64,000 bases of DNA, taken from NCBI RefSeq assembly GCF_002216065.1, contig NZ_CP022282.1, forward strand, positions 992,001 through 1,056,000, given 5' to 3'. The notes beneath the pieces are model-generated. The model did no database searches and was not told the origin of the DNA. It saw nothing but the letters and a program-made list of their open reading frames with translations. This document shows positions 40,440 to 49,217 of the stretch, piece after piece. The translations under genes were made by a program, and so were the position numbers. Position 1 is the first letter of the stretch. Each line of letters opens with the position of its first letter. The stretch comes from Chryseobacterium sp. T16E-39. GTDB taxonomy: Bacteria > Bacteroidota > Bacteroidia > Flavobacteriales > Weeksellaceae.

Positions 40440-40453
40440 TTAGTAATTACTAA
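40440..40453 (-). promoter_or_regulatory. Candidate operator palindrome TTAGTAATTACTAA
   Basis: A perfect 14-bp palindrome just downstream of the -7 box of the TonB receptor, at about +1 to +15, where a bound repressor would block initiation. TTAG/CTAA half-sites also occur in the regulator's own dyad at 37212-37241. Confidence 0.5.
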
Positions 40454-40455
40454 AG

Positions 40456-40463
40456 CAAAAGTA
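40456..40463 (-). promoter_or_regulatory. -7 promoter box TACTTTTG of the TonB receptor gene
   Basis: A perfect TAnnTTTG match on the minus strand with a TTG about 21 nt upstream, inside the terminator hairpin of the preceding gene. Confidence 0.5.
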
Positions 40464-40510
40464 TTAAAAAAAACAAAACTAATGCAACTTTGTTGCATTA
40501 GTTTTGTTTT
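40464..40510 (-). terminator. Strong rho-independent terminator, 18-bp perfect stem
   Basis: TTGCATTAGTTTTGTTTT and its complement form an 18-bp perfect stem with a 5-nt loop (arms 40470-40487 and 40493-40510), followed on the minus strand by a run of eight T. It ends the EamA gene. Confidence 0.85.
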
Positions 40511-40577
40511 AATTTATTGATGTAAAATTTAGAGCTTAAGAAAAGAGGTTTGCAGAAACTCAGTCTCTCTGTCTCAC

Positions 40578-41477
40578 TTAATGATTTGCACTTTTAGAGC
40601 TACTTTTACTCAATAGGAATACAGTGGAAACAATAAGCAAACTGCCTACCCAATCCATGGCTGAAAATGAAACATGCAGCCATGCTACCGCTAAAACGGC
40701 TGCAGAAAGAGGTTCTACCGAAGCTAGAAGACTGGTTTTCTGACCTCCGATCATCTGTACTGCAGTGAGATAGGCATAAAAAGCAATTAAAGTTCCAAAT
40801 ATTACAATAAAAGCGGTATACCAGAATGCCTGTGCATCCCAGGTCCCTTCAATACTCCATGGAGCCTTCACAAAACTGAAAACAATTCCACCGCACAGCA
40901 TTCCCCAGCCTATTACGACAGAAGATTTGTATCTGGTCAATAACCGTACCGGCTGCAAAGTATAAATAGCAAGAGCTACCGCAGACGCCAGCCCAAAAAA
41001 TAATGCAGTTCCAGAGATCGATAAACGGTCGATATTCCCGTGAGTCACCAATAAAGAAGTTCCCAGAATAGCCAAAACAATAGCCAGAAACTCTAATAAA
41101 ATAGGAATCTTTTTATTTTTAAAAGCAAGATAAATAGCAATAACCACAGGACCTGCGTATTGAAGAACCGTGGCTGTGGCTGCATTCGAATGTTTTATCG
41201 CTGCGAAATAAGTGTACTGCACCGCAAGCATTCCTGTGATGCTAAATATGGCTAACTGTAAAGCATCTTTTCTATTTTTCCAGATTTCAAACAGATCCGA
41301 CTTTTCTCCAAATTTCGCAAATAAAAGAAGAAAAATACCCGATACAAGCATTCGTATGGTAATGAGCCATTCAATATTAATCCCACGCTGCTGAAAAAGG
41401 AACTGCCCAAATGTCCCTGAAACACCCCAAAGTAAAGCTGCCAGAACTGCCAAAAAGAAACCTCTGAAAATATTCAT
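40578..41477 (-). CDS. EamA/DMT family exporter
   Basis: This 299-aa protein has ten hydrophobic segments in two EamA repeats, starting MNIFRGFFLAVLAALLWGVSGTFGQFLFQQRG. It contains the repeat-end motifs VLQYAGPVVIAIYLAFKN and SLLASVEPLSAAVLAVAWLHV. It is related to amino-acid and metabolite exporters. It is divergent from an Lrp/AsnC regulator, a pairing often seen for Lrp-controlled amino-acid exporters; a perfect palindrome ATGAAATTTCAT lies between them. Confidence 0.88.
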   Translation of the reverse strand: MNIFRGFFLAVLAALLWGVSGTFGQFLFQQRGINIEWLITIRMLVSGIFLLLFAKFGEKSDLFEIWKNRKDALQLAIFSITGMLAVQYTYFAAIKHSNAATATVLQYAGPVVIAIYLAFKNKKIPILLEFLAIVLAILGTSLLVTHGNIDRLSISGTALFFGLASAVALAIYTLQPVRLLTRYKSSVVIGWGMLCGGIVFSFVKAPWSIEGTWDAQAFWYTAFIVIFGTLIAFYAYLTAVQMIGGQKTSLLASVEPLSAAVLAVAWLHVSFSAMDWVGSLLIVSTVFLLSKSSSKSANH

Positions 41478-41540
41478 CCTGATATAAAAATATGAGTTGT
41501 ATTAAAATGCAAAAATGCATTAAAAAACCATTGTTTTTGT

Positions 41541-41552
41541 ATGAAATTTCAT
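41541..41552. promoter_or_regulatory. Candidate Lrp-type operator ATGAAATTTCAT
   Basis: A perfect 12-bp palindrome in the divergent promoter region between the EamA exporter and the Lrp/AsnC gene. A related run, GAAATTTTGTTTCAT, is seen at about 43051-43065 and may be coincidence. Confidence 0.4.
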
Positions 41553-41593
41553 AGGTTATTTGCAATTTTGTTTCATAAAATATATTTTACATT

Positions 41594-42076
41594 TTGAAAA
41601 ATCTAGATCGCTTTGATATATCCATTTTAGAGATTTTACAGAAAGATAATTTAACACCCCAGCGGGATATTGGTGATCATATTGGTTTATCCGCAGCTGC
41701 GGTTCAAAGGCGTATTAAAAGAATGCGGGAATCAGGTATCATTAAAGCGGATGTTTCCGTCATCGATATTGAAAAACTGAATCATTCCGTTACTCTCATA
41801 GTAGAGGTATTTCTGGAAAGTGATAAAATTGATCTGATTGATCAGATGAAAACAACTTTTAAAGCTACTCCAGAGGTACAGCAATGTTATTATGTAACGG
41901 GTGAGGCAGATTTTGTATTAGTTATAGTGATTCCTTCAATGAAGCATTATGAGCTGCTTACCCGAAAAATCTTCTACAGTAATGATAATATTAAACATTT
42001 CAAAACTTTAGTATCCATGGATTCCGTCAAATCTAATTTAGAAGTGCCCGCAAGTATCTTATATCAAACTGATTAA
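41594..42076 (+). CDS. Lrp/AsnC family transcriptional regulator
   Basis: This 160-aa protein starts at TTG (read as MKNLDRFDISILEILQKD). HTH: LTPQRDIGDHIGLSAAAVQRRIKRMRESGIIKADVSVID. The C-terminal RAM/ACT-like ligand domain contains VQQCYYVTGEADFVLVIVIPSMKHYELLTRKIF. Lrp-type proteins sense amino acids. It probably controls the divergent EamA exporter, which would remove excess amino acid. Confidence 0.9.
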   Translation: MKNLDRFDISILEILQKDNLTPQRDIGDHIGLSAAAVQRRIKRMRESGIIKADVSVIDIEKLNHSVTLIVEVFLESDKIDLIDQMKTTFKATPEVQQCYYVTGEADFVLVIVIPSMKHYELLTRKIFYSNDNIKHFKTLVSMDSVKSNLEVPASILYQTD

Positions 42077-42252
42077 ATATTTTTAATCAATACAAGCTAT
42101 GATGCGGGGTCCTTATATTCGTTAAAAAACGGTTAAAGTCTGCTTGTAAAAACACATGGTTGTAGAATTTTAATTAGGTTTGCAAAACATTCTGCTCAGA
42201 CTTTGTCTTTCTGAAAAAAAGCACTAAAATTTTAATTATACCCAAGAAAATT

Positions 42253-42975
42253 ATGAAGAAGATTACGCAATTTTTTGTCATTTCCATTTTATTTTTAAGC
42301 CCTTTTATTAAAGCACAAGTAAAAGATTTTGTTATTGAACCTCCCATCAAACCTAATTTGTATATCTATAAAACATTTGGCGTATTCGGAGGAAAGGAAT
42401 ATTCTACAAATGCAATGTATTTGATTACAAAAAAAGGGGTAGTTCTCTTTGACGTTCCCTGGCAGAAAACACAGTACCAAAGCTTGATGGATACCATAAA
42501 AAAGCGGCATAACCTTCCTATTATAGCTGTATTTGCTACCCACTCCCATGAAGACAGAGCGGGAGATTTAAGTTTTTATAATAAGAAAGGAATAAAGACC
42601 TATGCAACAGCAAAAACCAATGAACTGCTGAAAAAAGAGGGAAAAGCTACATCTACTGAAATTACAAAAACAGGAAAACCTTACCGTATCGGAGGTGAAG
42701 AGTTTATCGTTGATTTTCTTGGTGAAGGACATACAGCGGACAATGTAGTGGTATGGTTTCCAAAATACAATATCCTTGATGGTGGATGTCTGGTAAAAAG
42801 CAGAAATGCAGCAGATCTGGGCTACACTGGAGAAGCCAATGTAAAACAATGGCCGGAAACAATGACAAAACTGAAAACCAAATATGCAACAGCAACCATG
42901 GTAGTACCAGGCCACGACGAATGGAAAGGCGGTGGACATGTAGAACACACATTGGAACTTTTAAACAAAAAATAA
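42253..42975 (+). CDS. bla: Subclass B1 metallo-beta-lactamase, IND/CGB-like
   Basis: This 240-aa protein has a signal peptide ending FIKAQ, so it acts in the periplasm. All B1 zinc ligands are present: HSHED (H97, H99, D101), GEGH (H160), GGC (C179) and PGHDEW (H221). The sequence (KDFVIEPPIKPNLYIYKTFGVFGGKEYS, VLFDVPWQKTQYQSLMDTIKKRHNLP) is very close to what I recall of IND/CGB enzymes of Chryseobacterium indologenes and C. gleum, which hydrolyse carbapenems. No mobile-element signature flanks it, so it is probably an intrinsic chromosomal gene. Exact allele not assigned. Confidence 0.93.
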   Translation: MKKITQFFVISILFLSPFIKAQVKDFVIEPPIKPNLYIYKTFGVFGGKEYSTNAMYLITKKGVVLFDVPWQKTQYQSLMDTIKKRHNLPIIAVFATHSHEDRAGDLSFYNKKGIKTYATAKTNELLKKEGKATSTEITKTGKPYRIGGEEFIVDFLGEGHTADNVVVWFPKYNILDGGCLVKSRNAADLGYTGEANVKQWPETMTKLKTKYATATMVVPGHDEWKGGGHVEHTLELLNKK

Positions 42976-43072
42976 AAGATAGAATAAAAACAGATTGACA
43001 ATTACATCAAAAGCAAATTGTTTTTCCGTGAAATTTTAATTTTTTGTACGAAATTTTGTTTCATTATAAAAT

Positions 43073-43101
43073 AAAAAAATCCCGTTTTTCGGGATTTTTT
43101 T
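43073..43101. terminator. Bidirectional terminator between bla and tssK
   Basis: AAAAAAATCCCG and CGGGATTTTTTT with a TTTTT loop: a 12-bp perfect stem whose A and T flanks serve both convergent genes. Confidence 0.85.
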
Positions 43102-43121
43102 ATTTTAAATTTTGTCAATGA

Positions 43122-44261
43122 TTAATCTAATACACTCCAACCTCTTTTCGGATTGGCATTATTAGAAACTTCCTGTTCATTAACAATGATATTTTCTTTT
43201 CTTTGACCTATGTAATCAAGTTCACTTAATTTAGAGAAAATTATTTCCAAACTTCTCAACATCTGCTGGATATACAATAATGGCTCTCCACAGTTATGAT
43301 GATCATAGTTCGTTTCCGCTACAATTGAAAGCTGATTCAGCAAGGTATGAGGAGCAATTTCACTCCATTCTAAGCTGTAGTTCAGCATTTCTTCCAATTC
43401 CGCAGGAACTAAAACCTGAGTGGAATTATATAGACGTAATGCCAACTTAGCAAAAGACTCGATTAAAAATATAGGTGGCTGCGAAGGAATAACATTTCTA
43501 AATTGGAAATACATATCTCCAAATGTATTAATCAGAGTACTGCACAAAAACTTAACGTTTTGTGCCAATGCCGTATTTTGATTTTTATGAGAAGCTTTCT
43601 GAACAATCTTAAAAGCATATTGTTGTAAGTTTCCAATAGACTTGGCAAAGCTTCCATAATATTCGATCAAGGCAGGATGACTTTGAATTGAAGTACACGG
43701 TGGGATAAAATTAGAATTGACCTGCGCTATGTTTCCTTTTAAATCAACCTTTCCAACGATCAGGTAATTCCCCCCTGAATAACTGCTGTTCAATGATGTT
43801 ACAGGAAGCAGCTCAATATGATAATTAGGCTGCGCGTTTGGATGTCTCGGTGGAATTTCTTCCGGATCGATATCACCAAAAGGCATCTTATCAAAAGGAT
43901 TAACCGAAATTAAAATATAATATTCTCCATCTGCCTGTTCTTCATTCATAGATTTAGCCAGTGACTTTACACTTACTCTTCTATCGCTCAGCTCCATTCT
44001 GTATCCGGCTAAAGTTATGGCGCTGCAACGTTTGATGACCAACTGTACATCATTCGTAGCGGTATTGTGAACGTCAAAAATAGTTTTATCCGTGAATTCA
44101 TTCGATATAGGAAGAAGCCCGTAATTATAAGGAGTGATTCCTATAGAATTGGAATCTCTGATGGTATCAATCAAAAAGTTGTCCTGATCATTAAGGTGTC
44201 TCTGGGAAACTTTCATCCCATCTACCCAATTGATTGCAAAATGTTTAATAGGCTGTATCAT
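43122..44261 (-). CDS. tssK: Type VI secretion baseplate subunit TssK
   Basis: This 379-aa protein starts MIQPIKHFAINWVDGMKVSQRHLNDQDNF, the TssK-type opening (W.dGM.vs..H...QD). It has the domain pattern of a beta-rich N-terminal half and helical C-terminal half (..LLNQLSIVAETNYDHHNCGEPLLYIQQMLRSLEIIF). TssK links the T6SS baseplate to the membrane complex. It follows tssN by 26 bp on the same strand and is the last gene before a bidirectional terminator. The family call rests on the N-terminal motif and on its T6SS neighbours. Confidence 0.75.
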   Translation of the reverse strand: MIQPIKHFAINWVDGMKVSQRHLNDQDNFLIDTIRDSNSIGITPYNYGLLPISNEFTDKTIFDVHNTATNDVQLVIKRCSAITLAGYRMELSDRRVSVKSLAKSMNEEQADGEYYILISVNPFDKMPFGDIDPEEIPPRHPNAQPNYHIELLPVTSLNSSYSGGNYLIVGKVDLKGNIAQVNSNFIPPCTSIQSHPALIEYYGSFAKSIGNLQQYAFKIVQKASHKNQNTALAQNVKFLCSTLINTFGDMYFQFRNVIPSQPPIFLIESFAKLALRLYNSTQVLVPAELEEMLNYSLEWSEIAPHTLLNQLSIVAETNYDHHNCGEPLLYIQQMLRSLEIIFSKLSELDYIGQRKENIIVNEQEVSNNANPKRGWSVLD

Positions 44262-44287
44262 ATTAAATACTTTTAAATTTTGTGTGG

Positions 44288-45190
44288 TTATGATTTTCTT
44301 GTTATTCCTTCTTCTTCATGTTGAATAACTCTCTTACAAATAACGACTTCATTTTCTGAAATACTATTTGCTGTAATATCCTGATTAAAATCAATATATT
44401 TTCTAAAACTGAAAAAAGATTTTTTAGTGTAGAAGATCCAATAGTAAGATTCTCTTTCTTCATCTACAAGATGAATGATCGACTTTGGATTTTTATGGTT
44501 ATAATCATCTACTACTCTATAGAACCAATCTCCAAAAGTGACTCCTGTGGGTAGCGTTTTAGCCTTAATTCTAAATCTATTTGAATCTTCCAGATTTTTA
44601 CTTAATTCTACATTCAATACCATAAGTCTATCAAAATCCGCGCCTTCAAAATCCGGAAGTCTCTGATCCGGAGAATAACGCCAGGTTTTATATATATCAA
44701 CAGGAATGCTGATAAACTGAACGTAACAGTAGTGGAATACCATCGGTACAAGAAATATAATTACACTTGTTGCTGCCATCACAGCATTTCCTGTTCCTAA
44801 ACTCATCCATTTGAACAACAGGACAAAAAGATATCCCCCAAAAGCAATACACGTTAATGAAAGTATAGATTCAAATAAAATACTCATTACCGCAGAGTCA
44901 ATATGTTTTTTAAAATATTTATCCAACAGATTAACATGGATGATCCCCAAAATAAGGTAGACAATCTGTGCGATAAGATACCAGTAGGGGTTAAATAAAT
45001 TTCCGGCAAATCCAAAGAAACCGGGTAATGCCAAACATAAACTGCATAAGAGTACATAAATGATGATGACCTTAATTTTTATAGCAGGCTTATTTCGTCT
45101 GATTACACCTAGTATAATCATCATGATCACTGCTATTAAAGGCATTAAAATATATCTTAAAAAGATTCCTTTTACTGAAGAAATTTCCAT
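44288..45190 (-). CDS. tssN: T6SS-iii membrane protein TssN
   Basis: This 300-aa protein has five hydrophobic segments in residues 10-160 and a soluble C-terminal domain of about 140 residues, containing VDIYKTWRYSPDQRLPDFEGADFDRLMVLNVELSKN and TFGDWFYRVVDDYNHKNP. That architecture is TssN, a component specific to Bacteroidota T6SS subtype iii, thought to help form the trans-envelope complex that replaces TssJLM. It lies between tssG and tssK. Confidence 0.7.
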   Translation of the reverse strand: MEISSVKGIFLRYILMPLIAVIMMIILGVIRRNKPAIKIKVIIIYVLLCSLCLALPGFFGFAGNLFNPYWYLIAQIVYLILGIIHVNLLDKYFKKHIDSAVMSILFESILSLTCIAFGGYLFVLLFKWMSLGTGNAVMAATSVIIFLVPMVFHYCYVQFISIPVDIYKTWRYSPDQRLPDFEGADFDRLMVLNVELSKNLEDSNRFRIKAKTLPTGVTFGDWFYRVVDDYNHKNPKSIIHLVDEERESYYWIFYTKKSFFSFRKYIDFNQDITANSISENEVVICKRVIQHEEEGITRKS

Positions 45191-45244
45191 TGGTCGTTTT
45201 TCAAATTTATAATGTATTGGTGCTTGTAAATATAGTAAATTATT

Positions 45245-46186
45245 TTACAGAAAGGTAGAGTATCCAAGGCGGTTTGCATTTCTTTCGTCATCCTCCAGCT
45301 TAAATGAATATTCCTGCTTCTCAGTGATAAAATTTTCCTCTACATCTACCGTTACAGGAAGAAAACAGTCATATAAAGCCTGAAGTACTTTTCTGAAAGG
45401 ATTTCCAGGAATATACATTTTCATATTCTCATAAGGAATCGGACCTATATTGACTACCCAGTTTCGCTGTCCGTCCATATGTCGGCCACTGGGAATATAT
45501 GTTACACCCAGTCTGGAATTTCCTAATAACATAGAATCATCATTTTCCTCTATATCATCGATCACATTGGGAGTAAAGGTTACTTCTACCGGTACCTGAA
45601 GAAAAGCCGTAAGGCATCTTTCAAACCATCTTTTATCTCCACGTATGTTGTGGAAAAATGGTAAAATGTGCATAAAAATATAGGCATTTTTCTGATCCAG
45701 CTGTTTTACGATCGGCCAAAGTTCAGTAATCGTTTCAAGTAAAGTATCGGTATCACTGGAAACATCAAAATCAAATTCTTTTGACAAAGCGCTGATCTCT
45801 GTAAAAAAGATTTCCAGTTCAAAGGGACGGAAAAACTTCCGTGCATCATCTTCTACCCTTTTCTGTTTACGGATTTCCTTAACTACACTTTCTACATTTT
45901 TTCTTGTAGTGCTTAGTGAAGGAGGATGAAATAAACCTTCCGGAAGATAATCATAAATACCTTCTCTGTAAGTTTCTATCGTGAATACTTCTTCATCAAA
46001 TCCCAAATAATTGCTCGAAATACTTTTGATATCTTTCAAATAGGCTCTGTCATTGATACCAATCCGATCAATGAAGATATTACTGACGCTCCTGTGATAT
46101 TTCAAAAGATTCACTGCTACTGATTCAGCTTTAAAATCAGTTTGCAGTTTATTGTAATGCATATCTACAATATTATTCTCATACAT
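45245..46186 (-). CDS. tssG: Type VI secretion baseplate subunit TssG-like protein
   Basis: This 313-aa protein has the TssG-like C-terminal half: LGNSRLGVTYIPSGRHMDGQRNWVVNIGPI.., KMYIPGNPFRKVLQALYDCFLPVTVDVEENF, ending NRLGYSTFL, which corresponds to TssG's GPL/FLPGG/LG-W-L pattern. TssG forms the baseplate wedge with TssF. It is first of the three T6SS genes, and an imperfect -7 box TATCTTTA lies upstream. The call is moderately certain because subtype-iii TssG diverges from proteobacterial ones. Confidence 0.65.
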   Translation of the reverse strand: MYENNIVDMHYNKLQTDFKAESVAVNLLKYHRSVSNIFIDRIGINDRAYLKDIKSISSNYLGFDEEVFTIETYREGIYDYLPEGLFHPPSLSTTRKNVESVVKEIRKQKRVEDDARKFFRPFELEIFFTEISALSKEFDFDVSSDTDTLLETITELWPIVKQLDQKNAYIFMHILPFFHNIRGDKRWFERCLTAFLQVPVEVTFTPNVIDDIEENDDSMLLGNSRLGVTYIPSGRHMDGQRNWVVNIGPIPYENMKMYIPGNPFRKVLQALYDCFLPVTVDVEENFITEKQEYSFKLEDDERNANRLGYSTFL

Positions 46187-46464
46187 AGTGTTTCCTGTGA
46201 TTATTGGCTTGTAAAGATAATATATCTAATGGTATAGAAAAAAAATACGATTTAATTTTTATATGCCAAAGATAATATGATCATTTAAGAAAGTAAAAGT
46301 ATAAAATTTTTGTAAAATTAAAAGGAGTTCTGCATAAAAACTAAGAAATAAACTGAGCTTATTTTCAAAATGAATAAAATTTAACGATAGGCTGAAGCTT
46401 AAATAGATTAAGTCTTTATTACAAGAAATTAATCTTTTTTTTCCCTACTTAGAAAAAGCTAGTT

Positions 46465-46472
46465 TATCTTTG
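46465..46472 (+). promoter_or_regulatory. -7 promoter box TATCTTTG of the S1/P1 nuclease gene
   Basis: A perfect TAnnTTTG match. The first in-frame ATG (46483) would be only about 5 nt into the mRNA, so ATG 46495 is preferred. Confidence 0.5.
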
Positions 46473-46494
46473 TCAACTGAAAATGTTATTTACA

Positions 46495-47286
46495 ATGAAA
46501 AGTATTTATTCTAAAATTTTAATTTTAGTATTCATCTCCTCCTCTCTTTATTCATTTGCGTGGGGATTAACGGGGCACAGAATTATTGCAGAGATCGCAC
46601 AAAATCACCTTTCCGGAAAAGCCAGAAGGGAAATCAGAAAAATAATGGGTCAGGAACGTCTTGCATACTGGGCCAATTGGCCGGATTTCATTAAATCCGA
46701 TACAACAGGTGTATGGAAGGAGGCTTCAGCATGGCATTATGTAAATATTGATCCACAGGCTGATTTCAAAACCTTTGAACAGAATTTAAAAGCTCAGGCT
46801 GGACCTAGCCTTTATTCTCAGGTTAAAACTTTATCTGCACAGGTAAAAGATGAAAAGACTTCTGAAAAAGACAGAAAAATTGCTTTAATTTTCCTTATCC
46901 ACATTATGGGGGATCTTGCACAGCCATTGCATGTTGGAAGAGCAGAAGATTTGGGAGGTAATAAAATCAACGTAACATATTTCGGGGAAAAAACAAATCT
47001 GCATTCAGTTTGGGATGGGAAACTGGTTGATTCACAAAAATACAGCTACACAGAATATTCAAGATTATTGGATATTAAAACCAAGGATGAAGTAAAACAG
47101 ATCCAGTATGGAACATTGGAAGACTGGTTGTATGATTCGCATAAAATTGCTAACAAAATTTATGCACAGACTCCCGATGGTTCAAAATTATCTTTTGACT
47201 ACCAGTATAAGTTCAATGATACTATGGAAAGACAGCTTCTTTATGGAGGACTGAGATTAGCCAAGTTATTGAATGACCTGTTTTAA
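46495..47286 (+). CDS. S1/P1 nuclease, secreted
   Basis: This 263-aa protein starts MKSIYSKILILVFISSS with a signal peptide cleaved before WGLTGHR, so the mature N-terminal Trp (W23) can coordinate zinc as in P1 nuclease. Other ligands are H28, D64 in NWPDF, H81 in AWHYVN, and the HIMGDLAQPLHVG and LHSVWD segments. The enzyme degrades single-stranded DNA and RNA and has 3'-nucleotidase activity, giving nucleosides and phosphate outside the cell. It ends just before repeat element D. Confidence 0.88.
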   Translation: MKSIYSKILILVFISSSLYSFAWGLTGHRIIAEIAQNHLSGKARREIRKIMGQERLAYWANWPDFIKSDTTGVWKEASAWHYVNIDPQADFKTFEQNLKAQAGPSLYSQVKTLSAQVKDEKTSEKDRKIALIFLIHIMGDLAQPLHVGRAEDLGGNKINVTYFGEKTNLHSVWDGKLVDSQKYSYTEYSRLLDIKTKDEVKQIQYGTLEDWLYDSHKIANKIYAQTPDGSKLSFDYQYKFNDTMERQLLYGGLRLAKLLNDLF

Positions 47287-47421
47287 ATAGTTGAAAATTG
47301 AAAGTTGAAAATGGAGATTGAAAAGAGTTTAGAGGTTTCGAGAATCGGGATGCGGGGTCGTCATTCAACTTCCCATTTTTGTCCTAAATTCTAACTTCTC
47401 ATTTTCAACTTTCAACTGAAA
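47287..47421. repeat. Heptamer-rich dispersed repeat, element D
   Basis: The left arm GTTGAAAATTGAAAGTTGAAAATG is mirrored by CATTTTCAACTTTCAACT on the right. The reverse complement of the middle holds a core variant, CAAAAATGGGAAGTTGA (47365-47381). The terminator hairpin of the S1/P1 gene follows at once. Confidence 0.65.
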
Positions 47422-47454
47422 ACAAAAAAGCGAAACTTAGTTTCGCTTTTTTGT
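47422..47454. terminator. Terminator hairpin after the S1/P1 gene
   Basis: AAAAAAGCGAAAC and GTTTCGCTTTTTT, a 13-bp perfect stem with a TTA loop; the arms extend to ACA/TGT. Confidence 0.8.
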
Positions 47455-47558
47455 TTTTATAAAATTCAGCTTAAGTTTAAAAAAAATTAAAACTGGTGTA
47501 ACCTTTTGACCTCTTCAAGCGTATAATATATAGTAACTCTAGTTTGAGGATAAAATAA

Positions 47559-48425
47559 ATGAGACAGTTAAAAATTACTAAGCAGGTAACCAACAGGGAA
47601 ACTGCTTCATTAGACAAGTATTTGCAGGAAATTGGTAAGGTAGAATTGATTACTGCAGACGAAGAAGTAGATTTGGCACAAAAGATTCGTGCAGGCGACA
47701 GAGCCGCATTGGAAAAATTAATCAAAGCCAACCTTCGTTTCGTAGTTTCTGTATCTAAACAATACCAAAACCAGGGTCTTTCTTTACCCGATTTGATCAA
47801 TGAAGGAAACTTAGGACTTATGAAAGCTGCAAAAAGATATGATGAAACCAGAGGTTTCAAATTTATCTCTTACGCAGTTTGGTGGATTCGTCAATCAATT
47901 TTACAGGCTTTGGCTGAGCAGTCAAGAATTGTAAGATTGCCACTAAACAAGATTGGCTCAATCAATAAAATCAACAAGGCATACGCTCACCTTGAGCAGG
48001 AAAATGAAAGACCTCCTTCTCCGGAAGAATTGGCTGAAGTTCTTGACATGAGCGAAGAAGATATTAAAGAATCTATGAAAAACTCCGGTAGACACTTGTC
48101 TATGGACGCTCCTTTAGTAGAAGGTGAAGATTCTAATCTTTATGATGTATTACGTTCCGGAGAATCTCCAAGTCCCGATAAGGATCTGATGCTTGAATCT
48201 CTTCAAATCGAGATTGAAAGAGCATTAAATACTTTAACACCAAGAGAGGCGGATCTTGTAAGATTGTATTTCGGATTAAACGGAAAACATCCAATGACTT
48301 TAGAAGAAATTGGTGAGACTTTTGACCTGACAAGAGAAAGAGTTCGTCAGATCAAAGAAAAAGCAATCAAGAGACTAAAACATAATACAAGAAGTAAGAT
48401 CTTAAAATCTTACCTGGGTAAATAA
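47559..48425 (+). CDS. rpoD: Primary RNA polymerase sigma factor RpoD/SigA
   Basis: This 288-aa protein starts [26 protein letters not shown]. Region 1.2 is followed by regions 2.1-2.4 ([61 protein letters not shown]), region 3 and region 4 ([32 protein letters not shown]). There is no region 1.1, as is usual for Bacteroidota group-1 sigma factors, which read the TTTG/TAnnTTTG promoters listed here. It is monocistronic. Confidence 0.97.
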   Translation: MRQLKITKQVTNRETASLDKYLQEIGKVELITADEEVDLAQKIRAGDRAALEKLIKANLRFVVSVSKQYQNQGLSLPDLINEGNLGLMKAAKRYDETRGFKFISYAVWWIRQSILQALAEQSRIVRLPLNKIGSINKINKAYAHLEQENERPPSPEELAEVLDMSEEDIKESMKNSGRHLSMDAPLVEGEDSNLYDVLRSGESPSPDKDLMLESLQIEIERALNTLTPREADLVRLYFGLNGKHPMTLEEIGETFDLTRERVRQIKEKAIKRLKHNTRSKILKSYLGK

Positions 48426-48444
48426 TTTAGCCTAAACAATTAAT

Positions 48445-48478
48445 AAGCGGAGTTTGATTTTCAGACTCCGCTTTTTTT
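48445..48478 (+). terminator. Rho-independent terminator of rpoD
   Basis: AAGCGGAGT and ACTCCGCTT, a 9-bp perfect stem with an 11-nt loop and seven T, 20 nt after the stop. Confidence 0.85.
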
Positions 48479-48586
48479 ATCTTTGTATATATGATTGGAG
48501 AATACTTTATTCCCATTGCAGGAATACTTGACTATTCAACATAAACTATTTTATTTGTTTATTTTTAATACCCATAAACAGCAAAT

Positions 48587-49183
48587 ATGAAAAAACTATT
48601 TTTTACCGGATCTGTACTTCTTTTTTTATATTCTTGTACTGAAAACAAAACCGAAAACCCTCCTGTCGCTGATAATCTTATAGATAATGCTGAGTCTTCG
48701 GTATCGGGGTCTTTTAAAAGTGAAAAAAACTCGGATATGATCGATCAGATCTACTCTGAGCTGATAAAAAAAGACAACAACCTTAAGGTACTTGACGATA
48801 AAATAAATGATGCCAACCGGGAAGCAGGTAAAGTTATTTTTGAATATAAAGATATCTTCGACAAATCTGATTCTTATTATCGTGATGCACAATATCATAC
48901 GGATGCAATAAGTGATTCTCTACTAAAGAAAGAAATAACAAAATCAATTAAAGCAAGCGCCGATCAATATGCTTTAAAACTTAAGACGATAAAAGATCTT
49001 ATCAGTCTGCTTAATACCAATGAAAAGAAAATGAATGATCTCTATACTGCTTTTAAGATCAAAAAAACACTTCCGGAAATTGAAAAGTATCAAAATGCCC
49101 ATTCCCTGAAACCGGATCATTTAAATAGTTCCATCAATAAACAGAATAAAGTATTGAATGAGTTAAAAAATTTAAAATACTAA
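48587..49183 (+). CDS. Predicted lipoprotein with coiled-coil region
   Basis: This 198-aa protein has a lipoprotein signal MKKLFFTGSVLLFLYSC with lipobox Cys17. The mature part is highly charged, with long helical or coiled-coil-like stretches (DNNLKVLDDKINDANREAGKVIFEYKDIFD; KKEITKSIKASADQYALKLKTIKDLISLLNTNEKKMNDLYTAF). No known domain is recognised. It is probably anchored at the membrane facing the periplasm. The next gene is 35 bp downstream. Confidence 0.7.
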   Translation: MKKLFFTGSVLLFLYSCTENKTENPPVADNLIDNAESSVSGSFKSEKNSDMIDQIYSELIKKDNNLKVLDDKINDANREAGKVIFEYKDIFDKSDSYYRDAQYHTDAISDSLLKKEITKSIKASADQYALKLKTIKDLISLLNTNEKKMNDLYTAFKIKKTLPEIEKYQNAHSLKPDHLNSSINKQNKVLNELKNLKY

Positions 49184-49217
49184 TCTTTTAATCTCTAAAT
49201 CTTTTAATTTCATAATA

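Noticed and set aside
42568..42952. Antisense frames of up to 126 codons across the metallo-beta-lactamase
   Set aside because: Cys- and Phe-rich shadow translations of a well-identified gene.
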